Of a stretch of 64,000 nt of DNA, positions 1 through 12,650 are shown piece by piece; position 1 is the stretch's first letter; each line of letters begins with the position of its first letter. The notes beneath the pieces are model-generated. The model was not told where the DNA came from, did no database searches, and worked only from the letters and a program-made list of their open reading frames with translations. The stretch is taken from contig NC_091145.1 of NCBI RefSeq assembly GCF_041381155.1, positions 39,261,882 to 39,325,881 of the forward strand, read 5' to 3'. The DNA comes from Argopecten irradians. Its lineage: Eukaryota; Mollusca; Bivalvia; Pectinida; Pectinidae. Made by a program: the position numbers and the translations under genes.

Positions 1-200
1 AACCAGAAGGCCCAGGGTACTGATATATTGAGCATGTGGCATGCTGGTAGCATGCTGGGATGAAGGGCTACCAAGTTTGTTCAAATGAATTACCTTGACC
101 TTCAATCAAGGTCACAGAGGTCAAATAGGCTAAAATCTTTAAACGACTATGTTGTATTGTACTAATAGTCAGATGACCGTTAAGGCCCATGGGCCTCTTG
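1..200. repeat. single decayed copy of the 145-bp repeat also found at 63.1-64 kb
   Basis: The sequence matches the tandem family at the right end of the window. It shares GGCATGCTGGGATGAAGGG, then CTACCAAGTTTGTTCAAATG, then a TGACCTT...AAGGTCA inverted pair and a GTCAAATAGGCTAAAATC block. It ends near GGCCCATGGGCCTCTTGT, a string that also resembles the end of the repeat at 48.3-49.2 kb. The match is seen directly; calling it a mollusc dispersed repeat is an inference. Confidence 0.75.
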
Positions 201-204
201 TAAA

Positions 205-440
205 CTTTAATTACTGTGTTTAGCATGTATTGGTTTAGTGTAATATGTAAACTTTTTATTTGTAGCTTGTATTGATTATTGTAATGGGTAAACTTTTTAT
301 TTGTAGCTGTATAGGTTAGTGTAGATAGGTAAACATTTATTATTTTAGCTGTATTCGGTTAGATTGTATATATTTAACACGTTTTATGTATGTTATGCAT
401 GTATTGATTAGTGTAATAGGTGTAAGTCTTTTAATTTGTT
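205..440. repeat. decayed tandem repeat of about 60 bp
   Basis: Four diverged copies share the motifs TGTATTGRTTAGTGTAAT and AGGTAAACTTTTTATTTG. The copies differ from one another by substitutions and small indels, so the array is old. From 441 to 969 I see no gene or repeat. Confidence 0.55.
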
Positions 441-969
441 ATCCAATACATCCCAATATTTTTAAACAGGTGCGAGTGGCACATGGCAGGGCAGAGTAGA
501 TATAACTGTCTAGACTAAAACAATGGGCTGTACAAGTTTCCTGGAAGAAATAAGAATTAAGACAGATGATTGACGATGAGGATTGACTAGGACATGTGCA
601 GGGTATGAACCGCCATTAAACAGATGAAAGTTATATGATTGTGGAGGATGAATCTATGTCTTCTTAAGAGAGCATAAAGTGATGAATACAAATTTTAAGC
701 TCAAGCTATAACTAATGGGCTTTGCTCAAGTTTAACATTGCAGTCAACCACTCTGTTTTAGGTTTCTGTAATTCCAACATGTTGAGCAATATCCTGAGCA
801 TGGTTACTGTCTGGTCTTTATTATCCTGAAAATGACTATCTCCTCCATATCAAGGATGAGTTAGAACTATGGTCAGGCGGAGCACCAGAGAAACTCCACA
901 TTCCTAACGATCTTTGTTATCTGGCTGTTTCTTGAATTTTACATTCATTACACACAGAGAAAATTACAG

Positions 970-1139
970 GGATCGAGATAGATCTTGACTTGACAAGTCA
1001 GGATTTACACGACAAAATTGAGAGGATATTTGGAGGGATTACAAGAAATGGGTCCACAAGGATGGTCAGGGCCATTGTATCAGGATCTTATGCGAAAGTT
1101 AGGAAAGATGTACGCGAGGCAAGGAGAATCAAAGTAACT
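970..1139 (+). CDS. candidate internal exon of an unidentified gene
   Basis: An open stretch begins after the acceptor-like AAATTACAG ending at 969. It runs to a full-consensus donor, GTAAGT, at 1140-1145. It encodes a charged, helix-like segment of about 56 residues with the stretches DLTSQDLHDKIERIFGG and MVRAIVSGSYAKVRKDVREA. The codon composition looks more protein-like than the surrounding AT-rich DNA. I do not recognise the family, and no partner exons were found in the window. An earlier donor (AAA/GTAACT at 1134) is possible. The reading frame continues open to 1259 but becomes unconvincing after the donor. Confidence 0.4.
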
Positions 1140-2214
1140 GTAAGTACTGAACTGAAAAAGCATAGATGTAACAAAAAAATTCAGTTCAAGGAAGGCGAAT
1201 ATGTCATTAGTAACATTTTAGGGTGTGTATTTTCTTGCAAGTCTCATGTAATTATCTAGTTGGGTTATTTATCTTCCAAGTGTTTCATATAGTTAATTTT
1301 GGATAAATTGTTAAGATTGCAGACAACCATTCCTCCTCTTATCAAAAGATGAATCTAAATAAAATGAGAAGATTTTAAGAAAATGCTAGAAAATTTCTTT
1401 TAGATTTGAACTTTGAACCTATCTTGAATTCAACAGTGTCAACAAACATTTACAGTCAGTGTCATGACCTTTTCTCTAATGTTTGAATATATATGTCTGA
1501 ATAACAAAATAAAGGAAAAATTTGTAGTTATGATTATTTGATAATTGATCTTGAGGACAAGGCCATGGAGACCTACAGCTAATAACAATCTGCAGTAAAA
1601 TGACAACAAAGGAAACATTAAGACTCCATTAAGAAGAAAGTATAATCTGACACATGGATATCCCTTGATGGCATTTTTACAAAGTTCATGGCTTATGCTG
1701 CAAATGTTGTTTACAGACCTCATTTATAAGGAACTATGTGCAATGCATAATAATATACAAGTATTTTTTTTTCGATGAACTATGTGGTACAGATCTATTA
1801 CAGGAGGAAAGGGCAAAAGGCAATTAATTAGATAATTATCAAGAAAAGAAATGAAATGACAAAAACCAAGAGTCAAATGTTTCATTTAAAGAATTGGTTA
1901 CTGCATCAAAATCAACACTGAATTGTTTTGAATTATGTTTATTCAAAAATACTTTAATACAAACATGAAATAACATCACAATACATTATTTTTTCTAGTT
2001 CTCTTCTGTGATACACACAATGTATTCAGGCATATTAGTAAGTAATGAGCAGTTCTTGATACTTTGCTGCAATATTGAAGAAAAGTCATATCAAAGTCAG
2101 ATTCAGTATGATACTGTCTCTATATAATGCATAAATGGACACTGAGAATTCTTAACAGCATATTAAAACAACCATTCTCAAAATCAGTGTGTTATTTGTA
2201 TACATTGACATGTA
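1140..2214. other. intergenic or intronic, nothing recognised
   Basis: AT-rich sequence. I found no repeat, RNA gene or convincing coding potential on either strand. Short open frames, such as the minus-strand one at 1439-1723, have no family resemblance. Confidence 0.5.
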
Positions 2215-2335
2215 CAGTGGACCCTCGATAATCTGGACACCTTCGTTCTCAGCCTAAACCGTCCAGATTACAAATTTTCCGGACTGCCGAATTTCGTGTA
2301 CCCTAGTCAATTTTGAAATTGTCATGTACAAGTTA
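2215..2335. mobile_element. pogo/Tigger-like transposon terminus (remnant)
   Basis: CAGTGGACCCTCGATAATC followed by TGGAC resembles the terminal inverted repeat consensus of pogo/Tigger elements of the Tc1/mariner superfamily. The segment continues with a diverged internal inverted echo (GTCCAGATTA, TTCCGGACTGCCGAATTTCG). I do not see the opposite terminus nearby, nor any transposase, so this is a fragment or solo end. The assignment relies on recalled consensus. Confidence 0.5.
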
Positions 2336-3491
2336 CTCCCCTTGACCTTGTAAATCAATGATGGGTTTTTATGTTTATTTACTAAAATAAATACTTTGTT
2401 TGTTGTGTTTCAAAGGGTTTTTTCCCATTTAATTATGTTAAGAACATGAAATTAACGTACATGTAATCACACATTATTGGCAACTTGTTGTTAATGTCAC
2501 ATTACTTACAACTGTATTATACATATATTGGTAACAAGATCAGAAACAGTTGTAAAAACATTTGATAGAGGCATCAACAAATGGGAAAAACCAGTGGGCT
2601 ATGTCACCAGAAGTGTTAAAATTTGTGTCATTTTGGTGAACACACTGCACAAAGTCAACAAGTACAGATGTAAAACTGTTTAATATGTTTCTGTTGTAGC
2701 AAATAAATGAATGTCATTCCATATACAATGTACTAATGGCCGTGTCACAGATGTGAATCATTGAAATACACATTGTAGTAATGATAATTAAATAAATTAT
2801 CAGTTTATATTATAAATGTAGGATATAATCTATATATATCTAAATGCAAAGTTACTCGATATTCGCTAATTGTCATCACTTGATGTTTTGCAACATTACA
2901 GTCAATGGGACAGAATTGTAGTTCTGATAATGACCGTCTGTCAGAACATATATAGTGAGTTTCATTTAAGCCAAGAAAACTCTTTTTGTTTGTTTGAATT
3001 TTACAACAAAACAGAAAGACTAACACATGAGTCAGTCTGTGAAGTTAAACGTTTAAACACCTTCTATCTCTCCACAGATTGATAACAATCAGCAGTATGC
3101 CAAATGGTGACAACTCTTTGCAAAAGTTGCAAATATACTGGATTTACTTTTTTGTAGTTTGGTGTTTTAATTGGCATTATGAAACAATGCGAATGAGAAG
3201 CGCCAACCCATATGCCTGTTGTCCAGAGCTACATGTATGTTGTCGCAGCTAGTTTAATATATGCCTGGTAGTCATCCTTAGAATCATTTCACTGCTTCCA
3301 AAGTAATCCTGATAATCTCCAGTCTTCAACAATTATGAATCTGCTTCAGATGACTAACCAATGAGTCCTGTAATTATAAAATTCAACATATGCGTATATA
3401 GATATTCCTAATTTGATATGAAAAAAGTTACAGAAATCATCTAATAATGACAAAAGGAAGAAATCTGACTCATGTAGACAAGTACTTTGGG
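2336..3491. other. intergenic, nothing recognised
   Basis: AT-rich sequence with only short open frames on both strands (for example 2805-3026 and 2870-3082). They overlap each other and resemble no known protein. Confidence 0.5.
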
Positions 3492-3861
3492 TTAAAGATG
3501 CTCCACCGCCGACAGTGTATAAATGATATTCATCATTTGAACAATAGAATAGTGTTTAATCGTGTATGCATAAGTCTAATTAACACAAAAAATAATATAA
3601 AATAATTTATTTTGCCTTTGGGTCAAGCGCAATCAGTACTTCATTCCATATAGGATATAGTGCTACGGAATTTTTTTCGGGATGCAAATAATTTTTTTTT
3701 TTAATATTTTTTAACTTGAAGTGAAATTAGAAGCTCAAACTTTTCAACGGCGGTAATGGTGTAAAGTAAGTAACTTTTGTAACTGAAGAAAAATACTAAA
3801 TCGTCTGCTCCTGTTTTTGATAGTGAAAAAATACCATTTGTCAGCGGTGGAGCATCTTTAA
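3492..3861. mobile_element. MITE with TTAA target site, copy 1 (intact)
   Basis: The element is bounded by TTAA at 3492-3495 and at 3858-3861. The ends are AGATGCTCCACCGC and its exact complement GCGGTGGAGCATCT, extending imperfectly to CGACAG and TGTCAG. The interior is about 362 bp and non-coding. Its landmarks are TTCCATATAGGATATAGTGC, TTTTCGGGATGCAAAT and AGTAAGTAACTTTTGTAACTG. TTAA duplication is typical of piggyBac-like and some Kolobok elements, so it is probably a non-autonomous member of such a family. Two further copies sit inside the Schlafen gene, at 32,385-35,710 and 50,615-50,925. Confidence 0.8.
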
Positions 3862-6529
3862 ATATATTAGCATCATAATTAATTTGTCTCATATACCTGA
3901 TACACATTGATAAAATACAATTTTTTTTACTGTTAGCAAAACTTACTTTAAACCAAATACTGTAATATTGAGCAAGTGTAAATTTACCATGTATGATATA
4001 TTACAGTGCACAGGTTATTGTTTATTTTGGTAGGTTATATTTTAAATTCTCTGAATTCATGAAGTTATATATGTAGTGACTGTTTAATCGATGTTTTAAG
4101 TTCATACCGCCAATTTCAAAATCCCAGATATTAAGTGTCTTAAATAAATCTAGCATTACAATTCTTCTATTTATCTAAAGAAAATTCTGTATTACACACA
4201 TATTACATGTGTATCATGAATTGTTTTGCCTACAAATAAACACATGCTTTGTGATGATGTTTATAGACATATTGACAATCTGGTAAATTGACTCTATGCA
4301 TTAATATTAAATTTGATGTCATCGCATTAGAAAATAATACCAAAAATGAATCTTGTCAACTGCTAATTTAACAACAAACTACTTCAAATTTAAAGTGATA
4401 TTCAATTTTGTTCATTCCGTTGTAATAAAATAAAACGTCGATTATATGGATGTTAGCAGGAATTCACACATAATTATGATGTTATAAGTTCACTTCATGC
4501 GCCGATGTCTGTCAAATAGTTCATATAATAATATACCGACCCATAGGCATGATAGGCAAAGAAGCAAAACGAAATGAAACTTACGATTTGCACTGCTTCT
4601 GTCTCCAAAATACGAAAAGAATTCCATAGTTTACAAGCAAGGTGGCTTGCAACATGCAGTGTTCAAATATTCTTCGGTGTTTTTCAGATATGCGTGATGA
4701 CGTCTTTGTTTACATTCGGCCGTTTACACACTATTGCTGAGTGTCACGATATTTCATTGTATCTGTATCAATGTATTAAATATTTCCTCGTTAATGAAAG
4801 GATGCGTTAGTTGACAATCCGTGCGAAATGATAAGGAGCCAGCGTAACTCAGAATTTATCGTGTTTGTTAGCTTCTGCATAGATCACCCAGACGCTTGAT
4901 GCGTACGTAGTTAACAAGCGTCTGTTTGAGTGAGACTTGGTTAAATTCAGTGGGCCATCGTAATGACATGATAACAATACATGTTCTCCAAAATGACTAT
5001 CAATATAATACATATGTACATCTAAAAACAAACAACTTTTGTATCTTTCTTACGTCACGATGAATTAAAAAAATTGTCATTATATAATAGATTATGAATG
5101 TATATACACCAAAGTACAATTTGGTACTTACATACCAAAATCCTGACAATTCCTTTATTTAGTGTTACCCAAACCGGAAGTTTACATTAAATATATGCAA
5201 ATGACTGGCGAGAATTAGGCCACCGATCGCTACCACTGATGCAAATTATCCTCACTATTTTTCAATTATAGACGTTCATGCTATAGTTTTTGTAGACATG
5301 TTTGAAACTATTCTATTTAATGAAATGCCATAGAAGTTGTTTATTTCAATTAAACTGCACTATGGCAGCATATTTGTTCTAGAAAGAGGAAAAGAGAAAA
5401 AATCGCATGCAAATGAGAGGTCAATCGCATTTAAATTAGTGGGTCATCCGGGCCGTAGCAATACTGGAAAAGCTGTAAATTTGGTGATTCAAGTTTCTTG
5501 GAAATGATATAAATTCATGCACATGTTGGAAATTTTGGCTAACATATGTATCACTGAAATTGATAGCAAAAGGGAAAAGAGAATTAAAAAAAGGTTGAAA
5601 GTTATGAATAAAATGAATGATCTGATATCATAATTTATTAAACCCAATAGGCACACGACATTAAGCTTTTTCAGTAATAAAGTTCTTGTAAAGTGACATC
5701 ATTCGCTAGTCAGTATTCCAATAATTTTATATGTTTATCACGATAAAACACTGTTGAAACATTACGTCATTACTAAAATACTAACTGCTGAGTTCCTATA
5801 AACCCATAGCTGAGTGTCTGATTTTCTACCACATGAAACATTTTGGTTACACTGAAATGGTCAATCATGCCGTATATCGAGGATTCGACTATTTTTCATA
5901 GACTTAAAGTGACCAAAGTCAGTGGTCAAAGACATAAAAATAAATATAATATACATCTCAAAACGATAATTTTTCCACACTCTTTGCTAAAACAATCTAA
6001 CTCTGATTTTGAACTGCCTGGGTATAAAATAGGAAAAATAACTTCAACATTATTTTAAATTTTACTTTCGTATTCTGTTTACTTGATATGAACATTCTCT
6101 TATCTAACCGAAGCATCATATTTGAAAATAGATACAATTGTTATAGATATGATGGATACCATCATGGTACATTTTTGGCGTGAAATGCACCATGGGACTT
6201 GTATTCCTGTCTAAACTAATTGCCTACAGAGGGTATTTATGTTATCTGGTATTCTCTACAACAAATTTAAGAGAGGATTCAGCCCAACTTTGAATGGTTT
6301 GCTCTATAGAGATGAGAGGCCACATGTTTCGGAATAATGTCCGATGAAAGTAAGACAACCAGGGGCTTCTCATGGCAGCAGTAATCAAGAACATGATACT
6401 CAAAAGTCATGTTTGAAAATAGGAATTTGCTTATGATTAAACAAAACCTTAGAAGCTTGATATTGCCATCCAATCATATATTATTTTTCTCAGTTAACCA
6501 GTCACACATACCTGCACATGTACTCAAAC
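3862..6529. other. intergenic, nothing recognised
   Basis: AT-rich non-coding sequence without tandem structure. Open frames at 4574-4810, 5843-6058 and 6279-6473 have no recognisable motifs, and I do not call them. Confidence 0.5.
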
Positions 6530-8155
6530 CACTAGTATCCACCAGGAGACACATCACCAACATACCACAGTCTCTCAAACACGATACCACCAGTATCCAC
6601 AAGGAGACACATCCACCAACAAACCACAGTCTCTCAAACACAAACCACCAGGTATCCACAAGGAGACACATCACCAAGTATACCACAGTTCTCTCAAACA
6701 CAAACCACCAGTTTCCACAAAGAGTACACATCACCAATATACCACAGTCTCTATCTCAAACACAAACCAGACAATGTATTTCACTAAGGAGACACATCAC
6801 CATCATACCACAGTCTCTCAAACACAAACCACAAGTATCCCATCATGGAGACACATCACCAACATACCACAGTCTTAAAACACAAACCACAAGTATCCAC
6901 AAGGAGACATATCACCAACATACCACAGTCTCGCAAACACAATACCATCATATAAACAAGAAGACGCACATCACCAACATACCACAGTCTTCTCAAACAC
7001 ATAAACCACAAGTATTCACAAGAAGACACATCACCAACATACCACAGTCTCTCAAACACACAACCACCAGTATTCACAAGGAGACACATCACCAACATAC
7101 TCTAACAGTCTTAAACACAAACCACAAGTATCCACAAGGAGACATATCACCAACATACCACAGTCTCAAACACAAAACCATCAGTTATTCACAAGAAATA
7201 GGACACATCACCAACATACCACAGGTCTCTCAAACACAAATCCACAAGGTAATTCACAAGGAAACACATCACCAACATACCACAGTCTCATCAAACACAA
7301 ACCAACCAGTTATCCACAAGGAGAGCACATCACCAACATACCACAGTCTCTCAAACACAAATCAACCATTATCCACAAGGAGAACACATCACGCGCAACA
7401 TTACCACAGTCTCGCAAACAAAAAACACAAGTATTCACAAGAAGACACATCGACTCCTGAACATACCACAGTCTCTTCAAACGCAGGCGCAAATCACCAA
7501 ACCACAAGTATTCACGAAAGGAGACACATTCACCCAACATACCACAGTCTCCTCAAACACAAACCATCAGTTATCCACAAGGAGACACATCACCCAAAGT
7601 CTCCCCAAACAACAAACCAATCAGTATCCACAAGGGAGAACACATCACCAACATACCACAGTCTCTCAACACAAACCACAAGTATTCACAAGGAGACACA
7701 TCACCAACATACCACAGTCTCTCAAACACAAACCACAAGTATTCACAAGGAGACACATCACCAACATACCACAGTCTCTCAAACACAAACCACAAGTATT
7801 CACAAGAAGACACATCACCAACATACCACAGTCTCTCAAACACAAACCACCAGTATCCACCAGGAGACACATCAACAAAGTACCACAGTCTCCCAAACAC
7901 AAATCACCAGTATCCACCAGTAGACACATCAACAAAGTACCACAGATCTGCCAAACACAAATCACCATTGTATCCACAAGGAGACACATCATCAACATAC
8001 CACAGTCTCTCAATGAGCACAAACCAATCAGTATTCACAAGGAGACACATCACCAATATACTACAGTCAACTCATGCTCACACATAAACCCACAAGGAGA
8101 CACATCACCAACATTACCACAGTCCCTCTCAAACACAAACCACCAGTATCCACAT
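6530..8155. repeat. 57-bp minisatellite, about 28 copies
   Basis: Each unit contains GGAGACACATCACC, AACATACCACAGTCTCTC and AAACACAAACCAC. The cleanest copies lie at 7670-7870, and copies towards both edges carry many 1-4 bp indels. Because 57 is a multiple of three and the unit lacks stops in several frames, long artificial open frames appear on both strands (6409-7923 plus; 7571-7900 and 7666-8022 minus). The periodic peptides these frames would give are a property of the repeat and not evidence of a protein. Confidence 0.9.
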
Positions 8156-8289
8156 AGATTCTGGGTTATAGATCAGATTCATTCCTTCCACATACACAAC
8201 TAATAACATTGAGAATTTAATTGATTTAATAAAGGTTTAGGGGGAGCTTTTTGGGAATTTAATAATTCATTGTTACGCGACCAAAATTT

Positions 8290-8890
8290 TCTTAATGCCA
8301 TAAATAAAATTATTAAAGGAAATAAAGACTCGATACTGTCTTCTTGTAACAATGTAGTATATGATCTCGATACTATTGTCCTGTTTTCCAGAGTTATAAT
8401 TAGTTATAGATGACCAGCTATTTTTGGAAATCCTATTATTAGGAAATCAGAGAAAAAACAATATCTTACTCAGACTAATGGATAGATTATAGAAAAGTTG
8501 AGTCAGAGAAAAAGAATAGGAACGATATTCGCATACATTAAATTAAAGTGGTTATGGTAAGTGGGCAAAGTAGTATGGATTGATGAAGCTGAAAAGCCAA
8601 CATATTATTTATCCCATTTAGAAAACAGGAATTTCGCATCAAAACAATTCCAAAATTACAACGGATAATGGTGGAAGTTATCACAAAACCAAGGGGATAT
8701 TTTCAAATCTTTTTACGAACAGCTACAGTTGGTGATAGCAAGTGATATCAGGGAACATCACATTAACATAAATGGAGTTTCAAGGAAAACTACGAAATCC
8801 CTAAATTAAACCAAGAAGAGGCAATTACTTAAGAAGGTTTAAAAGAAGCCTTGTCAAACACTTAAAAAACATGAAGAAAATAATAAAAGC
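8290..8890 (+). pseudogene. fossil of an L1/Tx1-like LINE, region before the reverse transcriptase
   Basis: Conceptual translation gives a series of short blocks interrupted by stops and frameshifts: NKDSILSSCNN, then VWIDEAEKPTYYLSHLENRN, then IFKSFYEQLQL. The middle block matches the pattern that precedes the reverse transcriptase in L1-group LINE ORF2 proteins, where an EKPTKYF-like motif is followed by LE.RN. No reverse transcriptase catalytic motif remains. The fragment directly abuts the 57-bp minisatellite on the left and a dispersed repeat on the right. Confidence 0.55.
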
Positions 8891-9850
8891 CTTGTAGGCC
8901 TAGGGCTTGGAGGGTCGCCCAAAGGCACCCCCCCCCCTCCAAAAAACCTCCCGAACCCATAACTTTTATTCCAGTAACCCTTATGACCTCACAATGAATC
9001 ACAAATCAAAAATGTTAAACATTTGCATAAGTTGGGTATGGAACTTCCGGTGTTATGGAACTCGTCATTCAAGATAGATAGGCATCGTCATCTCAGAATT
9101 TGTGACTAAAATAATCATAAAATAGTTGCATAACGTATTTGACATCATTTTCAACCGAAGTAGAACTAATGAGGTAATCATAATATGACCACTATTTGAT
9201 CAACCAAATGACATAATCTGGGACAAAATATCCCAATTTATATAGTGATTTATACGCAGAAAATGTGATAAAAAATCTGATGTTTAAAGCTCACCAAAGA
9301 TTGGAGTTTTTTTTAGCATATTTTTCATATTTTGGGCTTGTAAGCATGCAAAATATGATTCGCGGGAACTGCAAACGTTGAAATTAGATATATAGTTTTT
9401 TTGAGTCCACTTATCTATCAGTTTAAGCAGACGAAAACAACAGATAATAAACGCAATGTTAAACATCGTATAAAAATCCGGTTATAGCTTCATCAATGAT
9501 GGCCCACCACATCTACGATATTCAATGAAAAAATGAAAAAATAGTCATAACTAGATTGAAATTTTTCGACTGCAGTAAACAAATGATGTAGTCAAAAATG
9601 GACCACTAATAATACAACAAAAACTTGTCATGACCAAAATAAATCCAAATAACTAATGTAGATGCACTTTGAAACGCATTGAAATTAAAAATTATACGAA
9701 TTTTAAGGCTCAAAAAAGGTGAATTTTTCAGCATTTGTATTTTCATATTTGGCCTTGTCGCAGACATATAGTTTTAACATCAACAAATTAATATTCGTAT
9801 ATCATTTATTTGACCAGCTTATCAAATTAGTTAAAAACAACAAACAACAC
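8890..9850 (-). repeat. dispersed repeat, inverted copy of 11,790-12,650
   Basis: On the minus strand this region contains the same landmarks as 11,790-12,650. These are a C/G-homopolymer-containing end, a TAACCGGAAG-like string near a GGTGGCCATC-like string, TTTTTGAGCTTTAA-like and AATATGAAAAAT-like strings, and two successive sub-units of about 300 bp. It is more diverged than its partner. The plus ORF at 9719-9976 and the minus ORF at 9284-9466 lie inside it and are not genes. Confidence 0.6.
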
Positions 9851-11789
9851 TCAAACAAAAAATATATAGAAATGCAAAAGAGAATTGTTGTTTTATATGT
9901 TATAAATGCAATTGGGGTTTACAAAACATCAACCGGGATGCCTTCATATGGTTTATTTTTTGTCCAGAAACACTGACACTAACAGTTTCCCTGGTTTCTT
10001 GGAATTTCCTGAAATAATAGAGCTAGTGTCAATTTGTACGATGTTATATCTTTGAACAAATTTGAATTTTAAAGTTGGCTGAATAATTCTAAGGAGTACT
10101 ACTTCAACTAATTCATTTACAAGTTCTGACTTATTGTGTAGACAAGTAGCCTCTCATAACTGACTTATTTACAGCAAAACCGCCAACAAATAGATATAGG
10201 GTAGATCAAATTAAAATTTCCGCAAATACACACGACACTTTTCGAAACGGTGTGTTGACTTTTAGATTGTGAACATCCAACATTATTTAGTTCCTTGTTG
10301 TATTAACGTTAGGAGAAAAATATGAGATGGATACTCACAGTGTCACATATTTACTTTCACAAGTTCCTTAATTGATAATATAATTGTCGTTTTCGTGTGC
10401 ATGCCATTCTCGCTCGAGTGTCGTCTTCGGATCCTCGATGACCACTGATAGTTGTGACATTACTCATTAATAGGGTTAACCACTCGTGGGTTCTACACAT
10501 GTCTAAACGTCCTTGTGTGGTGTGTGTTAAACAGTCAGTAAACGCAATCAGTACTCTAGGTATGCTGGAGCTCTTACTCTTTTCCTATCTATTTTCACAT
10601 AGATATATTACATATTCGTATAGGATGTATTCCAGACTTTTCCCTACTCATTATGGAAAAGACAACCAGATCCAACATTCTTCCGGGCGAGGGGTGGGGT
10701 TTATTTCTCGCCTTAATTAGTATGAAGCACAATTTCCCTCCAATTCTAGTTAACCATCATTAAACCATGGTGTCACACATTGTGGAATCTTTGAGGTCAT
10801 AGTTGGAGGTCCCATCAGTCTGAAAGTATCATACTCTTTGCAAAAGTCTTGAAATCAGCTGTAGAGAACTTATTTACTTTAGAGATCTTCAATGTCTCTC
10901 GCTTAACTGACAATTACACCATATAGGTTGTGGACACAACCCGCACTCTTCATGGGAGTGGTCGCTGTCGTGTGTGCGGTGAAAGCATAACCAATGAAAA
11001 GTCAAGATAAATCATTTAATGGCGCTCATAAGATGACCTCGATGAAATTTCACCTGAGCCATTTCACGGTTGCAACGTCGGTGTCCTCGCGACGATTGAT
11101 GAATAGTATCTTCATTACGAATTATTGAGCTATGCGCATAATGGAGAACTAATGAATGGTTGATCTGGGTGTGTAATTCCACAATTTTGCCGGATGTAGT
11201 CTGAAACTGATATATGTACGGATTTGTTAAAATCATGGAATTGAGATTCCCACATTCAATGATACATGTTATTCATGATATGTATCTTCTTGCACTATGG
11301 ATGGGTCATGATAAGAAGACAGGCATGAAACTAAACTGGCATTGTATGTGTCACTTCTCTCATCGAAACTCGATGACGACGCTCGCTGAACTTTCAACCA
11401 GAATATGTTGGTGATACAGCGAGTATCGCTCGTAGTTACTCTGATTAGGAGCAACGGAATGTGAAAGCTACCAGATAGTGCTGAGTCTCTTCTGTGTTAG
11501 TTGCAGTTGAGGCGGAGGAAAGCACGCACAATGATAATGGTTATCCATTGAGAAATTTGAATGTCCTTATAGTGACATTGTAGTAACTATTCTGTCATTT
11601 TGCTTATGGTATGCCATAGGAAATAAACAAATGAATGTGCTCATTTTCAAAAGACACAAACGCTTTGGGAACTGTTAATGATATTAACGGAAACACAGAA
11701 TTAGCTTAGGTTACATTTGTTACGCTATCATTAGGTGTTGTGTTATTTTTGAACGCTGCTAATCTACAAAATTGAGGGTATAACAATAA
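9851..11789. other. intergenic, nothing recognised
   Basis: No coding exon, RNA gene or tandem repeat recognised. Overlapping short open frames on both strands at 11,012-11,454 have no family resemblance. Confidence 0.5.
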
Positions 11790-12169
11790 TTCTTTTTTTT
11801 TGCATTTCTATATATTTGTTGTTGTTTTTTGTTTTTACTGATTGATAGGAGTTTAAATAACTGATTACGAGTAATAATTTGTTGTTGGGAAACATTTCTG
11901 CTGCGTCAAGCCAAGTATTTAAAATTTGCTGAAAAATCACCATTTTTGAGCTTTAAAGCTTATTTTTTTATTTCTTCCGTACAAATCACTACACATATTG
12001 GATTATTTGGTCCTGATATGTATTTGTCGTTCTATTGTGGTCATTTTGATACCACATTTGTCTACTTTAGTTGAAAAATATCAGTGTTATGACTATTCTT
12101 CATTTTTTAGTGAAATTCGAGATGGTGGCCATCTTGATGACGTCATAACCGGAACCTATACAATGTTAA

Positions 12170-12202
<33 letters not shown>

Positions 12203-12650
12203 AACTGATTGATAAGTGGTCAAAAAACTTATTTGAAATAATAGATTGTTGTTGGGAAACATTTTTGCTGCGTCAAACAAAATATGAAAAATTTGCTGAA
12301 AAATCACCATTTTTGAGCTTTAAATCCAATTTTTTCATTTCCTGCGTAGAAATCACTACATATATTGGATTTGTTGGTCCTGATATGTATTTGTTGTTCT
12401 ATTGTGGTCATTTTGATACCTCATTTGTCTACTTCGGTTGAAAAATGTTAATGTTATGACTATTTTTCAATTTTTAGTGAAATTCGAGATGGCGGCCATC
12501 TTGATGACGTCATAACCGGAAGTTCATCCCAACTTATGCAATGTTAACATTTGGATTTGTGATCAGTGGGTCATAAGGGTTCAGAAAAATATTGGTTTGG
12601 AGGTTTGGGGGGGGGTGCATGTGGGACCCTCCTAGCCCATGGCCTAATTC
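11790..12650 (+). repeat. dispersed repeat with two tandem sub-units of about 360 bp
   Basis: The blocks from about 11,800 to 12,170 and 12,200 to 12,560 are near-identical direct repeats. Each carries TTGTTGTTGGGAAACATTT, then TTTGCTGAAAAATCACC, then TTGGTCCTGATATGTATTTG, then GTGAAATTCGAGATGG and GATGACGTCATAACCGGAA. A (GTT)n microsatellite lies between them at 12,174-12,200. The right end includes a run of G at 12,609-12,617. The open frame at 11,998-12,441 is composed of this repeat and is not called. The same family lies inverted at 8890-9850. Confidence 0.8.

Noticed and set aside
6409..7923. 504-codon open frame on the plus strand, the longest in the window
   Set aside because: It lies almost wholly in the 57-bp minisatellite. 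Period 57 is a multiple of three, equally open frames exist on the other strand, and indels in units change the frame without consequence. There is no start context and no domain.
11998..12441. 147-codon open frame on the plus strand
   Set aside because: It is made of two repeat sub-units plus a (GTT)n run. The related inverted copy does not keep the frame.
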